A stretch of 64,000 bases of DNA from Streptomyces diastatochromogenes (GTDB lineage Bacteria; Actinomycetota; Actinomycetes; Streptomycetales; Streptomycetaceae): contig NZ_MCGQ01000013.1 in NCBI RefSeq assembly GCF_002242805.1, positions 470,150 through 534,149 on the forward strand, read 5' to 3'. The notes beneath the pieces were generated by a model. The model was not told the DNA's origin. It saw only the letters and a list, made by a program, of their open reading frames with translations, and searched no databases. Of the stretch, positions 23,763 through 31,849 are shown one piece after another. Every line of letters starts with the position of its first letter. Position 1 is the stretch's first letter. Position numbers and translations under genes: made by a program.

Positions 23763-25112
23763 ATGCGCGCGTGTCCCGCGTGCGGGGCGTCCAACGACCC
23801 CACGGACGACTTCTGCGGCAACTGCGGCGCGTACCTGGGCTGGTCCGACTCCACACCGGCCCCGAGCACGCCCTCGCCCGCGGCGCCGGAGCCGTCGGCC
23901 CCGTCCTCGGAACCCCCGTCAGCACCGGCACCCGCCCCCACCCCGGCGCCCGCCGCACGTCCGGCGGACGAGCCCGCGCCCGGCCGCACCTCGTCGCTGC
24001 GCGGCCGGCTGACCGGCCGCGGCCGCGGCGAGGCGCGGGGATCGAGCGCCCCGGCTGCCGAGGGCTCACGCTCCGGCGCCGACCCCGGCCGGACCGAGCC
24101 CACCCCTCCGCCCCGGGTTGCGGCAGACGGACCCGCCGCAACCCGCGGACCCGCCGCTGCCGCGACGGACGAACCAGCCGCAGCCCGAGGACTCGCCGCT
24201 GCCGCGCTGGACGAACCGGTGGCCGCCGACGGCGAGGACGCCCCACAGGGGCCACCCGCACCCGACGACGAAAGCGGCACGGGTGGTGCGGGTGGGAACA
24301 ACCCGGCCGAAGGCGAAGCCGAGGCCGCAGCGGACCCCATCGGCCCCGTACGCCCCGCGAAGGCGGTGGCCCCCCGCCCCGTCGTACGCCCCGTGGCGGC
24401 GCCGGACGAAGGGGCGGGGCGGCCCTGCCCCGCCTGCGGGACCCTCAACCAGCCGGGACGCCGGTTCTGCCGACGCTGCGCGGCCGAGCTGACGCCCGCC
24501 GAGAAGCCCGCACCGCTGCCGTGGTGGCGCACGGTATGGCCGTTTAGTCGCCGGACGCGGGCTGGCTCGGGCCGGGCGTTCCGGTTCTTCGTGATCCTGG
24601 CCGTGGTGCTGGCTCTGTGCGCGGGCGGCTTCCTGCTGCTGCCGGCCGGACGCGCCCTGTTCGAGGACACCAGGGACAAACTGGGCAAGGCCAGGCCCGT
24701 GACCCCGGCCGACGTCAAGGCGAGCGCGGAGGTACGAGGGCATCCGGCGAAGGACACCACGGACGGGCTGAACAACCGCTACTGGGGCGCGCCCGGGCCG
24801 GGCGCCTCGGTGACCTACGCCTTCCGCAAGCCGTTCCGGCTGGTCGACGTGATCATCACCAACGGCGCGTCCACGTCTCCGGAGGAGTACGCACGCCAGG
24901 CACGCGCACTCCAGATGGACATGGAGGTGACGACCCAGGACGGCGAGAAGCACCACAAGGAGCTGACCCTCAGCGACAAACCGGGTCCCCAGACGATCTC
25001 CACCGGGATCAGCGACGCGAAGACGGTACGCCTGGTGCTCCGCTCGCCCGTCGGCCTGACCCCGGGCCGTCACCTGGCGGTGGCGGAGGTGGAGTTCTTC
25101 CAGCGGAGCTGA
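23763..25112 (+). CDS. cisA: CisA-like zinc-ribbon membrane protein linked to the injection system
   Basis: A 449-residue single-pass protein. A zinc ribbon opens it (C4, C7, C18, C21), followed by a long Ala/Pro-rich disordered stretch and a second ribbon at about 221-240 (C-P-A-C-G and C-R-R-C). One membrane helix lies at about 275-295, with Arg residues before it, so the N-terminus is cytoplasmic. The external C-terminal about 130 residues look like a galactose-binding/discoidin-like beta-sandwich (T-D-G-L-N-N-R-Y-W-G, V-R-L-V-L-R-S). This matches, from memory, the description of Streptomyces CisA, which brings cytoplasmic CIS particles to the membrane. GGAGGTGA overlaps the preceding stop, so it is coupled to the baseplate genes. 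A weak stem (25,114-25,130) follows. Confidence 0.75.
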   Translation: MRACPACGASNDPTDDFCGNCGAYLGWSDSTPAPSTPSPAAPEPSAPSSEPPSAPAPAPTPAPAARPADEPAPGRTSSLRGRLTGRGRGEARGSSAPAAEGSRSGADPGRTEPTPPPRVAADGPAATRGPAAAATDEPAAARGLAAAALDEPVAADGEDAPQGPPAPDDESGTGGAGGNNPAEGEAEAAADPIGPVRPAKAVAPRPVVRPVAAPDEGAGRPCPACGTLNQPGRRFCRRCAAELTPAEKPAPLPWWRTVWPFSRRTRAGSGRAFRFFVILAVVLALCAGGFLLLPAGRALFEDTRDKLGKARPVTPADVKASAEVRGHPAKDTTDGLNNRYWGAPGPGASVTYAFRKPFRLVDVIITNGASTSPEEYARQARALQMDMEVTTQDGEKHHKELTLSDKPGPQTISTGISDAKTVRLVLRSPVGLTPGRHLAVAEVEFFQRS

Positions 25113-25132
25113 CGTCGGTGCCACCCCGACAA

Positions 25133-26053
25133 CTACCACTCGCGCGCCGCCCGCTGCAGCGCCTCCCGTACCCGCACCACGTCCGGGTTGGCCTCCGCCC
25201 CCGGCCGCTGTACCAGGAACAGGGTGTTGAGCGGCGGCTCCTCCGGTTCGTGGAGGAGTGCCAGGCGGCCGGTGTCCAGGTGGTCCTGGCACAGGGAGCG
25301 GGGCAGCACGCTGTAGCCGGCGCCCGCGGTGACCGCCGACAGGACGGCGTACAGGTTGGGGACGGTGAGCGCCGCGCGCGCGGTGAGCTGTTTGCCGAAG
25401 ACCGTGCGCCAGTAGCGGCGGGCGATGGGCAGGTCCTCGGCGTAGGTGACCAGGGGGACCTCGCGCAGTGCCGTGCAGGGGTCGCCGTCGGGGAGGTGGC
25501 CGGCCCAGACCGGTGAGGCCACGAGTACGTACTCCTCGTCGGCCAGGGGTGCGGAGGGGAGTGCGCGGCCCCGGGGGCGGCGGGTGGCGACGACCAGGTC
25601 GTGCCGGCCCGCCCGCATCTCCTCCAGCAGGGGCTCGGTCAGCCCCTGTACGACCCGCACCTGCACGCCTCGCGCGATCAGTGGCGCGAGTGCCGGCAGT
25701 ACGCGTACGCACAGCAACTCGGAGGGGCCCGCCAGGTGGACGGGCGCGGTGTGGCCGGTCAGCGGGCCCGCGCCGCCCTCCAGTGCGGCGAGCGCGTCGA
25801 GCGGGCCCGCGACCTCGCCGGCCAGCTCGTGCGCGAACGGCGTGGGTTCGACCCCGCGCGGCAGCCGCGTGAACAGCTCCCGGCCGGTCTGCTGCTCCAG
25901 CGTGCGGATCTGGGCGGTCACGGTCGGCTGGGAGAGGCCCAGCAGAGGTGCCGCCGCGGTGAAGGAGCCGGAGCGATGGACGGCCAGGAAGGTGCGCAGC
26001 AGGTTCAGGTCCGCGTGGGAGGGGAGCTGCTTGCCGTTCGCCTGGGTCTCCAT
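25133..26053 (-). CDS. LysR-family transcriptional regulator
   Basis: A 306-residue LysR-type regulator. The N-terminal winged helix has L-N-L-L-R-T-F-L-A-V-H-R-S-G-S-F-T-A-A-A and L-S-Q-P-T-V-T-A-Q-I-R-T-L-E; the rest is the substrate-binding domain. It is divergent from the START-like and dehydrogenase genes, the classical arrangement for a LysR regulator and its target. The ATG at 26053 lacks a ribosome site, but TACTCT lies seven bases upstream, so a leaderless mRNA is likely. Ligand unknown. Convergent with cisA, 20 bases apart, so this gene marks the right border of the CIS block. Confidence 0.88.
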   Translation of the reverse strand: METQANGKQLPSHADLNLLRTFLAVHRSGSFTAAAPLLGLSQPTVTAQIRTLEQQTGRELFTRLPRGVEPTPFAHELAGEVAGPLDALAALEGGAGPLTGHTAPVHLAGPSELLCVRVLPALAPLIARGVQVRVVQGLTEPLLEEMRAGRHDLVVATRRPRGRALPSAPLADEEYVLVASPVWAGHLPDGDPCTALREVPLVTYAEDLPIARRYWRTVFGKQLTARAALTVPNLYAVLSAVTAGAGYSVLPRSLCQDHLDTGRLALLHEPEEPPLNTLFLVQRPGAEANPDVVRVREALQRAAREW

Positions 26054-26150
26054 GTCGACCAGAGTAGCTCCGTCTCCTATCGGTGTGCCGATCGCAGATA
26101 TCGGCCTTCCTATTGGTTTCCCGATGGCACAGGGTCGTAGCGTCGATGCC
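26054..26150. promoter_or_regulatory. Divergent LysR/START promoter with inverted repeats
   Basis: Ninety-seven bases between two divergent genes, each with a TANNNT element seven bases from its start codon (26061-26066 minus, 26138-26143 plus). Between them are ATCGG-TGTG-CCGAT at 26079-26092 and CCGAT-N7-ATCGG at 26088-26104, sharing one arm, plus the similar words CCTATCGG and CCTATTGG. Overlapping inverted repeats of this kind are typical LysR-type operator sites, likely serving both autoregulation and activation of the plus-strand genes. Confidence 0.65.
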
Positions 26151-26678
26151 ATGAAGAGCATGCAGAGCGCCATCAACTGGCCCGAGCGCTACCTCCCCGG
26201 CACCGGCGACAACTTCGTCTCGAACGAGGTCATCGTCCAGGGCGTCACCGTCGCCCAGGTCTGGCACCACCTGACCGACACCTCCACCTGGGAGTCGTAT
26301 TACGACAACGTCGCCGACATCTCCTTCCCGCACGGTGACGGACCCGAGCTGAAGGACGGCCTCGTCTTCCGCTTCGGGACCTTCGGCTTCCCGCCCCTGG
26401 ACGCGCACGTCGTCGAGTTCCAGGAGCCCGCCGAGGGGGTTCCGGGCCGCGTGTCCTGGACGGCGAAGCAGGACGGCACGCCCGCGGAGCGGCTCGACGT
26501 CCTGCACGCCTGGCTGGTGGAGGATCTTCCCGGCGGCCGGGTGCGCATCCTGACTCAGGAGACCCAGATCGGCGAGTCCGCCGCCCAGCTGGCCCGGCAG
26601 ATCCCGAACCCCATGCTCAACGGCCACCAGGCCTGGCTCGACGGACTGGTCCGTGCCGCCTCCGGCCGGGCACGCTGA
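26151..26678 (+). CDS. SRPBCC/START-like polyketide cyclase-type protein
   Basis: A 175-residue protein with the SRPBCC fold pattern: V-T-V-A-Q-V-W-H-H-L-T-D-T-S-T-W near the N-terminus, F-G-F-P-P-L-D-A-H-V-V-E-F in the sheet and a long C-terminal helix (A-A-Q-L-A-R-Q-I-P-N-P-M-L-N-G-H-Q). Such proteins bind small hydrophobic ligands in a cavity; some are cyclases. No membrane segment. ATG at 26151 chosen because TAGCGT lies seven bases upstream (leaderless). Followed 44 bases later by a dehydrogenase, likely in the same operon under the divergent LysR regulator. Confidence 0.75.
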   Translation: MKSMQSAINWPERYLPGTGDNFVSNEVIVQGVTVAQVWHHLTDTSTWESYYDNVADISFPHGDGPELKDGLVFRFGTFGFPPLDAHVVEFQEPAEGVPGRVSWTAKQDGTPAERLDVLHAWLVEDLPGGRVRILTQETQIGESAAQLARQIPNPMLNGHQAWLDGLVRAASGRAR

Positions 26679-26722
26679 CCCCACAGCGACCGACCGCACT
26701 TCTGGATCAGGAAGGTGAAGCG

Positions 26723-27613
26723 ATGACAGACATGCTCACCGTGAGCGTCCTCGGCACCGGCATCATGGGCGCCGCCATGGCCCGCAACCTCGCCCGCGCC
26801 GGACACGAGGTCCGGGCCTGGAACCGTACCCGGGAGAAGGCCGAGCCGCTGGCCGCGGACGGGATCCGGGTCACGGACACGCCCACCGAGGCCGTGGAGG
26901 GCGCCGATGTCGTGCTGACCATGCTGTACGACGGCAACGCCGTCCTGGAGGTCATGCGCGAGTCCGCCCCGGCGCTGCGTACCGGCGCGGTGTGGGCGCA
27001 GTGCACCACCGCCGGGATCGAGCTGGTCGCCGACCTGGCCGCCTTCGCGCGCGAGCACGGGCTGGTGTTCTACGACGCCCCCGTCCTCGGCACCCGCCAG
27101 CCCGCCGAGGCCGGTCAGCTGACCGTGCTGGCCGCCGGGCCCGAGGAGGGCCGGGAGACGGTCACGCCCGTGTTCGACGCGGTCGGTGCCAAGACGGTGT
27201 GGACCGGTGCGGACGGGGCGGCGGGCAGCGCCAGCCGGCTGAAGCTGGTCGCCAACAGCTGGGTGCTCGCGGCCACCGCGGCGGCCGGTGAGGTGCTGGC
27301 CCTCTCCCAGGCCCTCGGTGTCGACCCGCAGGACTTCTTCGACCTGATCCAGGGCGGACCGCTCGACATGGGGTACCTGCGGGCCAAGTCCGCTCTGGTG
27401 CTCGACGGGAAGCTGACTCCGGCGTCGTTCGCCGTGGCCACCGCCGCGAAGGACGCCCGGCTCATCGTCGAGGCGGGCGAGCGTAACGGGGTCCGGCTCG
27501 ACGTCGCCGCCGCGACGGCCGAGCGGCTCGCCAGGGCCGCCGCGCAGGGGCACGCCGACGAGGACATGGTCGCCGCCTACTTCGCCAGCTTCGACGAGAA
27601 GCCGGCCGGCTGA
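26723..27613 (+). CDS. NAD(P)-dependent beta-hydroxyacid dehydrogenase family protein
   Basis: A 296-residue oxidoreductase with N-terminal Rossmann motif V-L-G-T-G-I-M-G-A-A-M-A-R-N-L and the N-R-T segment that selects NADP over NAD. The conserved catalytic Lys lies in S-R-L-K-L-V-A-N-S. This is the 3-hydroxyisobutyrate dehydrogenase / glyoxylate reductase-like family. The start follows AGGAAGGTGA. Substrate not predictable. Position after the START-like gene suggests a small LysR-controlled catabolic or detoxifying unit. Confidence 0.85.
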   Translation: MTDMLTVSVLGTGIMGAAMARNLARAGHEVRAWNRTREKAEPLAADGIRVTDTPTEAVEGADVVLTMLYDGNAVLEVMRESAPALRTGAVWAQCTTAGIELVADLAAFAREHGLVFYDAPVLGTRQPAEAGQLTVLAAGPEEGRETVTPVFDAVGAKTVWTGADGAAGSASRLKLVANSWVLAATAAAGEVLALSQALGVDPQDFFDLIQGGPLDMGYLRAKSALVLDGKLTPASFAVATAAKDARLIVEAGERNGVRLDVAAATAERLARAAAQGHADEDMVAAYFASFDEKPAG

Positions 27614-27703
27614 GACGGCTCAAGGACGGTGACCCGGCCTCCACATGACGTTCCGCGCGCGCGGGAGCACCCTGGAATCAGTGGTACTCCGGAGGTGGTC
27701 GAG

Positions 27704-27979
27704 ATGATGCACACCACTGTGGGTTGGCATGTGGAGATGGAATTCCAGGAGGACGACACGCACACGCGTGCCGTCGCCCTGGTGCGCTTGCCCGACGGCA
27801 CCGAGGTCCGGGCGCACGGGCACGCGAGCCGGCACCGGGTCGACGCGAACCAGCCCAGGGTCGGCGAGGAGATAGCGGGCGCCCGCGCGCTCAACGAACT
27901 GGCCATGCAGTTGCTGACCAAGGCCCATGGGGAGATCGACGCGGAGTCAGGGCGGACCTCGCATCCGATCAACGTGTGA
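27704..27979 (+). CDS. DUF1876 domain protein
   Basis: A 91-residue small soluble protein matching the DUF1876 pattern common in actinobacteria: W-H-V-E-M-E-F-Q-E-D-D-T-H-T-R-A, then L-P-D-G-T-E-V-R-A-H-G-H-A and E-I-A-G-A-R-A-L. A double-stranded-RNA-binding-like fold has been suggested for the family, but role is unknown. The ATG at 27704 (or 27707) follows GGAGGTGG. It appears to be a single-gene unit. Confidence 0.75.
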   Translation: MMHTTVGWHVEMEFQEDDTHTRAVALVRLPDGTEVRAHGHASRHRVDANQPRVGEEIAGARALNELAMQLLTKAHGEIDAESGRTSHPINV

Positions 27980-28016
27980 CGCCGAGGGGGCGTACGGCGC
28001 CGCACACGCCCCCTGC

Positions 28017-29186
28017 TTACTGTGCGAGCGCCGTGCGTACCGCCCGTACCAGCGCCTGCGCCCGCGGGTCCGCCGTCACGCTCTTCCTGAAGCCGTTGGT
28101 GACATAGCCGAACGCGATGCCCGTCTCCGGGTCGGCGAACGCGAGGGCGCCGCCCCGGCCCGGGTGGCCGAAGGAACCGGGGGAGAGCAGCGGGGACGCG
28201 CTGCCGTGCAGCATGTAGCCGAGGCCGAACCGGGTGCCCACCACGAGGATCCGGTCCGGTCCGGCGGACTGCTCGGCGCGGGCCAGTTCGATGGTCCGGG
28301 GGGTGAACAGCCGTGTGCCGCCGTCCACTTCACCGATGAGCGAGGCGTAGAAGCGGGCCAGGCCGTCGGCGGTGGCGATGCCGTTGGAGGCGGGCAGGGC
28401 GGCCGCGCGGTAGGAGGGCGCGTTCTCGTCCGGGAGCGGGCTGATCGCGGCGAAGGCGCGCCGGGTGAGGGAGTCGGGGTCGGCGTAGGCCTCGGACACG
28501 GACCGCTTCGGGCGGGTCTTCAGCGCGCCGGCCGTCCGGGGTGCCTCGACGGGGCCGACACGGCCCACGCGCGCTTGCTCCGCCGCGGGCAGGCCGAGCC
28601 ACAGGTCGGCGCCGACCGGCGCCGCCATCTCCTCCGCCACCCATGCGCCGACCGGCTGCCCGGTGATCCGCCGGACCAGCTCGCCAGTGAGCCAGCTGTA
28701 GGTCTGCGCGTGGTAGCCGTGGTCCGTGCCCGCCTCCCACACCGGCGCCTGCGCGGCGACGGCCGCCGCGCCGAGGTCGGGATCGGCGGCCTCTTCGGGG
28801 GTCAGCGGGCGGTCCAGGACGGGCACGCCGGCGCGGTGCGCGAGCAGGTGCCGGACGAGCGTGCGCTCCTTGCCGGCCGCCTTGTACTCGGGCCAGTACG
28901 TGCCGACCGGGGCGTCCAGGTCCAGTTCGCCGCGCTGGTGCAGCAGCAGGAGCGCGGCCGCGGCGACACCCTTGGTCGCGGAGCGCACGACCTGCGCGGT
29001 GCTCGGCTCCCAGGGGGCCGCGCCGTCCACGTCCTTGGTGCCGGCCCACAGGTCGACGACCCGGTGCCCGTCGCGGTACACGGCGACGGCCGCGCCGCGC
29101 TCCCCGAGCAGCGCGAAGTTCGCTGCGAACGCCTCCCTGACCGGCTCGAAGCCCTCGGCCACCGTGCCGTTCACATCCACATCCAC
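28017..29186 (-). CDS. Serine hydrolase of the beta-lactamase / esterase EstB type
   Basis: A 389-residue protein of the beta-lactamase (class C)-like serine hydrolase family. The catalytic S-x-x-K is S-A-T-K, and a Tyr motif (Y-H-A-Q-T-Y-S-W) stands at the expected distance. There is no signal peptide, which favours a cytoplasmic esterase or amidase over a secreted beta-lactamase. The GTG at 29186 was chosen because GGAGGGA lies just upstream; a GTG at 29201 would include that site within the coding sequence. Converges with the DUF1876 gene. Confidence 0.8.
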   Translation of the reverse strand: MDVDVNGTVAEGFEPVREAFAANFALLGERGAAVAVYRDGHRVVDLWAGTKDVDGAAPWEPSTAQVVRSATKGVAAAALLLLHQRGELDLDAPVGTYWPEYKAAGKERTLVRHLLAHRAGVPVLDRPLTPEEAADPDLGAAAVAAQAPVWEAGTDHGYHAQTYSWLTGELVRRITGQPVGAWVAEEMAAPVGADLWLGLPAAEQARVGRVGPVEAPRTAGALKTRPKRSVSEAYADPDSLTRRAFAAISPLPDENAPSYRAAALPASNGIATADGLARFYASLIGEVDGGTRLFTPRTIELARAEQSAGPDRILVVGTRFGLGYMLHGSASPLLSPGSFGHPGRGGALAFADPETGIAFGYVTNGFRKSVTADPRAQALVRAVRTALAQ

Positions 29187-29274
29187 GCCGGGTCCCTCCA
29201 CTCGCTTGCGACCACGAGTGAAACACGGGCGTGTGGCCTTGGATTCCTCGGCGGGTGGTGATATCCGCTACGGC

Positions 29275-29730
29275 TCAGCCCAGCAGAATCGTCACGTCGA
29301 TGTTCCCGCGCGTCGCGTTCGAGTACGGGCACACCTCGTGCGCCGCGTCCACCAGCTTCGCCGCGACCTCCGGGTCCAGGACCGGCAGGGAGACGCTGAG
29401 GGCGACCGCGAGGCCGTAGCCGCGGTGCTTGTTGGGGCCGATGCCGACCTTCGCAGCCACCGTGGAGCCGGTCAGGTCGTAGCCCGAGCGGTTGCCGACG
29501 AGGATCAGCGCGTTGTGGAAGCAGGAGCTGTAGCCGGCCGCGAACAGCTGCTCCGGGTTGGTGCCGTTGCCGTCTCCGCCCAGCTCCGGCGGCATCGCGA
29601 CGTTCAGCTGGATCTGGCCGTCCTGGCTGGTGACGTAGCCGTCCCGGCCACCGTGGGCGGTGGCCTCGGCGACGTACATGATCTTCGTCGGACGGGTGTC
29701 GACAGCGGTGTCTGCGGTGACGTCGGTCAA
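29275..29730 (-). CDS. ohr: Organic hydroperoxide resistance protein (Ohr/OsmC family)
   Basis: A 151-residue Ohr protein with both redox-active Cys motifs: S-S-C-F-H-N-A-L and E-V-C-P-Y-S-N-A-T-R-G. Ohr reduces organic hydroperoxides with thiol cofactors in the cytoplasm. The TTG start at 29730 follows GGGGGAGG and gives the usual N-terminus; an ATG 45 bases upstream gives an atypical extension and poorer ribosome site. It lies downstream of ohrR on the same strand, separated by 107 bases that probably carry its own OhrR-controlled promoter. Confidence 0.9.
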   Translation of the reverse strand: MTDVTADTAVDTRPTKIMYVAEATAHGGRDGYVTSQDGQIQLNVAMPPELGGDGNGTNPEQLFAAGYSSCFHNALILVGNRSGYDLTGSTVAAKVGIGPNKHRGYGLAVALSVSLPVLDPEVAAKLVDAAHEVCPYSNATRGNIDVTILLG

Positions 29731-29837
29731 GGTTGGCCTCCCCCAGGGCAAGTGGCGCACAAGTACATCGTGCACAAGGTACTGGCCGGTACGTCAGTCT
29801 GCGCCAGCAGGGGGTGGCAACCGCGGGTAACGCGAGA
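29731..29837 (-). promoter_or_regulatory. ohr promoter region with repeated GCACAAG words
   Basis: The 107 bases between ohrR and ohr contain GCACAAG at 29757-29763 and GTGCACAAG at 29770-29778, with GTAC words at 29763-29766 and 29779-29782. The repeated and partly inverted arrangement is a reasonable OhrR operator candidate, although the published actinobacterial consensus was not checked. The ohr ribosome site GGGGGAGG is at the left edge (minus strand). Confidence 0.5.
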
Positions 29838-30314
29838 TCAGCGCCGGTCGGCCGCCGCGTCGGCGCGCTCGGTGAGCTTCCACAGCTCCTCGCGCAACCG
29901 CGCGATCTCCTGAGTGCCGAGCCCTGCGGTCGTGAGCAGTGCGCCGGGCACCCGCTCCGCGCGCTCTCTGAGCTGCTCCCCGCGCCCGGTGCAGGCGACG
30001 AGCACCGAGCGCTCGTCGTCCGCCGCGCGCTCCCTGCGCACCAGCCCCGCCCCCTCCAGCCGCTTCAGCAGCGGCGAGACGGTGCCGTAGTCCAGGCGCA
30101 GGGCGCCCGCCAGCTCCTTCACGCTGGTCTCGCCGCGCTCCCAGAGGACCAGCAGCACGAGGTACTGCGGGTAGGTGAGCCCCAGGTCGTCGAGGAGCGG
30201 ACGGTACGCGGCGGTCACGGCGCGCTGGGCGGCGTACAGCGCGAAGCACAGCTGGTCGTCCAGGCGCAGCGACCCCGCGGCCCCGTTGTCGTCTCGGTCG
30301 TCTTGACGCGTCAC
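29838..30314 (-). CDS. ohrR: MarR-family organic peroxide sensor OhrR
   Basis: A 158-residue MarR-type repressor. D-D-Q-L-C-F-A-L-Y-A-A near the N-terminus holds the reactive Cys that senses organic hydroperoxides in OhrR. The winged helix carries S-V-K-E-L-A-G-A-L-R-L-D and T-V-S-P-L-L-K-R-L-E. It should repress ohr until Cys oxidation. Unusually, its GTG start overlaps the stop of the nickel transporter ATPase gene (GTGA), so ohrR is at least partly translated from the nik mRNA. The start could lie further in, but no good alternative ribosome site was found. Confidence 0.88.
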   Translation of the reverse strand: MTRQDDRDDNGAAGSLRLDDQLCFALYAAQRAVTAAYRPLLDDLGLTYPQYLVLLVLWERGETSVKELAGALRLDYGTVSPLLKRLEGAGLVRRERAADDERSVLVACTGRGEQLRERAERVPGALLTTAGLGTQEIARLREELWKLTERADAAADRR

Positions 30315-31069
30315 GCGCCCATTGTCACGGACTTCGGGTCGAAGCCGAACGGCAGCTCCAGACGGTGCGCCCGCATCAGGGCGTCGTCGGAGAGCAGCTC
30401 GCCGGTCGGGCCGTCCGCCGCGATCACGCCGTCGCTGAGGATCAGCGAGCGCGGGCACAGCTCCAGGGCGTACGGCAGGTCGTGCGTGACCATGAGGACC
30501 GTCACGTCCAGCGAGCGCAGGATGTCGGCGAGTTCACGCCGGGAGGCCGGGTCGAGGTTGGAGGACGGCTCGTCCAGGACCAGGATCTCCGGCTCCATCG
30601 CGAGCACGGTCGCGACGGCGACCCGGCGGCGCTGGCCGAAGGACAGGTGGTGTGGCGGCCGGTCGGCGAAGTCCTGCATGCCGACCCGCTCCAGGGCCGT
30701 GCGCACCCGCTCCTCCAGCGCGGCCCCCTTGATGCCGGCGGCGGCCGGCCCGAACGCCACGTCCTCCCGCACGGTCGGCATGAACAGCTGGTCGTCGGGG
30801 TCCTGGAAGACGATGCCGACCTTCTGCCGGATCGCGGCCATGTGCCGCTTGCCGACCGGCAGCCCGGCCACGGTCACCGTCCCGGTGCCGCCGCCCAGGA
30901 TGCCGTTCAGGTGCAGGACGAGGGTGGTCTTGCCGGCGCCGTTCGGGCCGAGCAGCGCGACCCGCTCGCCGCGCCCGATCGAGAAATCCACACCGAACAG
31001 GGCCTGATGGCCGTCGGGGTACGCGAAGGCCAGTCCGGCCACTTCCAGCGAAGGTGTCACAGGATCCAT
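30311..31069 (-). CDS. nikO: Energy-coupling factor ATPase of nickel/cobalt transporter
   Basis: A 252-residue ABC ATPase of the CbiO/NikO type. Walker A G-P-N-G-A-G-K-T-T, Q-loop V-F-Q-D-P-D-D-Q-L-F, signature L-S-F-G-Q-R-R-R-V-A and Walker B I-L-V-L-D-E-P-S-S are all present. It powers the NikM/NikQ membrane components. The ATG at 31069 was chosen over an upstream ATG at 31123 because it gives the usual N-terminus; it overlaps the nikQ stop. Metal specificity is assigned from the Nur-box-like site upstream of the operon. Confidence 0.88.
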   Translation of the reverse strand: MDPVTPSLEVAGLAFAYPDGHQALFGVDFSIGRGERVALLGPNGAGKTTLVLHLNGILGGGTGTVTVAGLPVGKRHMAAIRQKVGIVFQDPDDQLFMPTVREDVAFGPAAAGIKGAALEERVRTALERVGMQDFADRPPHHLSFGQRRRVAVATVLAMEPEILVLDEPSSNLDPASRRELADILRSLDVTVLMVTHDLPYALELCPRSLILSDGVIAADGPTGELLSDDALMRAHRLELPFGFDPKSVTMGA

Positions 31070-31848
31070 CCCAGCAGACAGACGACGAGGGCGGCCGAGG
31101 GGAGCGCGAGGGCGTACGACCACTGCGCGCGGGACGCGGTCACCTCGTCGATGACCGGCATCGCGCTGGGGGCACCGCCCACACGTTTAGTAGTGGGGGA
31201 GTACCCTCGGCTCACCATGGCGAGGTGCACGCGCTCCCCGCGCTCGTAGGAGCGGATGAACAGCGCGCCGGCGGACTTGGCGAGCACCCCCCAGTGCCGT
31301 ACGCCCCGCGCCTCGAAGCCGCGCGACTCGCGGGCGATCCGCATCCGGCGCATCTCGTCGGTGATGACGTCGCCGTAGCGGATCATGAACGAGGCGATCT
31401 GCACGAGCAGCGGCGGCAGCTTCAACCGCTGCAGCCCGAGCAGCAGTTCACGCAGCTCGGTGGTGGCGGCCAGCAGCACGGAGGCGGCGACGCCGAGAGT
31501 GCCCTTGGCGAGCACGTTCCAGGCGCCCCACAGGCCGTTCACGCTCAGCGAGAGCCCGAGGACGTCGACCCGCTCGCCCTCGGCCACGAACGGCATGAGG
31601 ACCGCGAACGCCACGAACGGCACCTCGATCAGCAGCCGCTTGAGCAGGAAACCGGCGGGCACGCGCGCGCGGTACGCGACGAACGCGAGCAGGACGGCGT
31701 ACACCGCGAACGCCCACATCGCCTCGCGCGGGGTGGACACCACGACCACCACGAACGCGAAGACGGCCGCCAGCTTGGTGTGCGGCGGCAGGGCGTGCAC
31801 GGGGGAGTGCCCGTGCCGGTAGAGACGGTGGGCGTGTCCCGCTCCCAT
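31057..31848 (-). CDS. nikQ: Energy-coupling factor transmembrane protein CbiQ/NikQ
   Basis: A 263-residue membrane protein with about five transmembrane helices and the CbiQ coupling motif A-R-E-S-R-G-F-E-A-R-G, which contacts the ATPase. The N-terminal H-A-H-R-L-Y-R-H-G-H-S-P segment is His-rich. It couples ATP hydrolysis by NikO to metal movement through NikM. It starts 2 bases after the nikM stop and its 3' end overlaps nikO, so all three are one operon. Confidence 0.88.
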   Translation of the reverse strand: MGAGHAHRLYRHGHSPVHALPPHTKLAAVFAFVVVVVSTPREAMWAFAVYAVLLAFVAYRARVPAGFLLKRLLIEVPFVAFAVLMPFVAEGERVDVLGLSLSVNGLWGAWNVLAKGTLGVAASVLLAATTELRELLLGLQRLKLPPLLVQIASFMIRYGDVITDEMRRMRIARESRGFEARGVRHWGVLAKSAGALFIRSYERGERVHLAMVSRGYSPTTKRVGGAPSAMPVIDEVTASRAQWSYALALPSAALVVCLLGWIL

Positions 31849-31849
31849 G

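Noticed and set aside
1258..25112. A prophage
   Set aside because: There are tail-like genes but no capsid, terminase, portal, integrase or lysis genes; AAA+, DUF4157 and Pvc16-type genes mark a CIS.
28017..29186. Secreted beta-lactamase giving antibiotic resistance
   Set aside because: No signal peptide; the sequence fits cytoplasmic esterase-like members of the family better.
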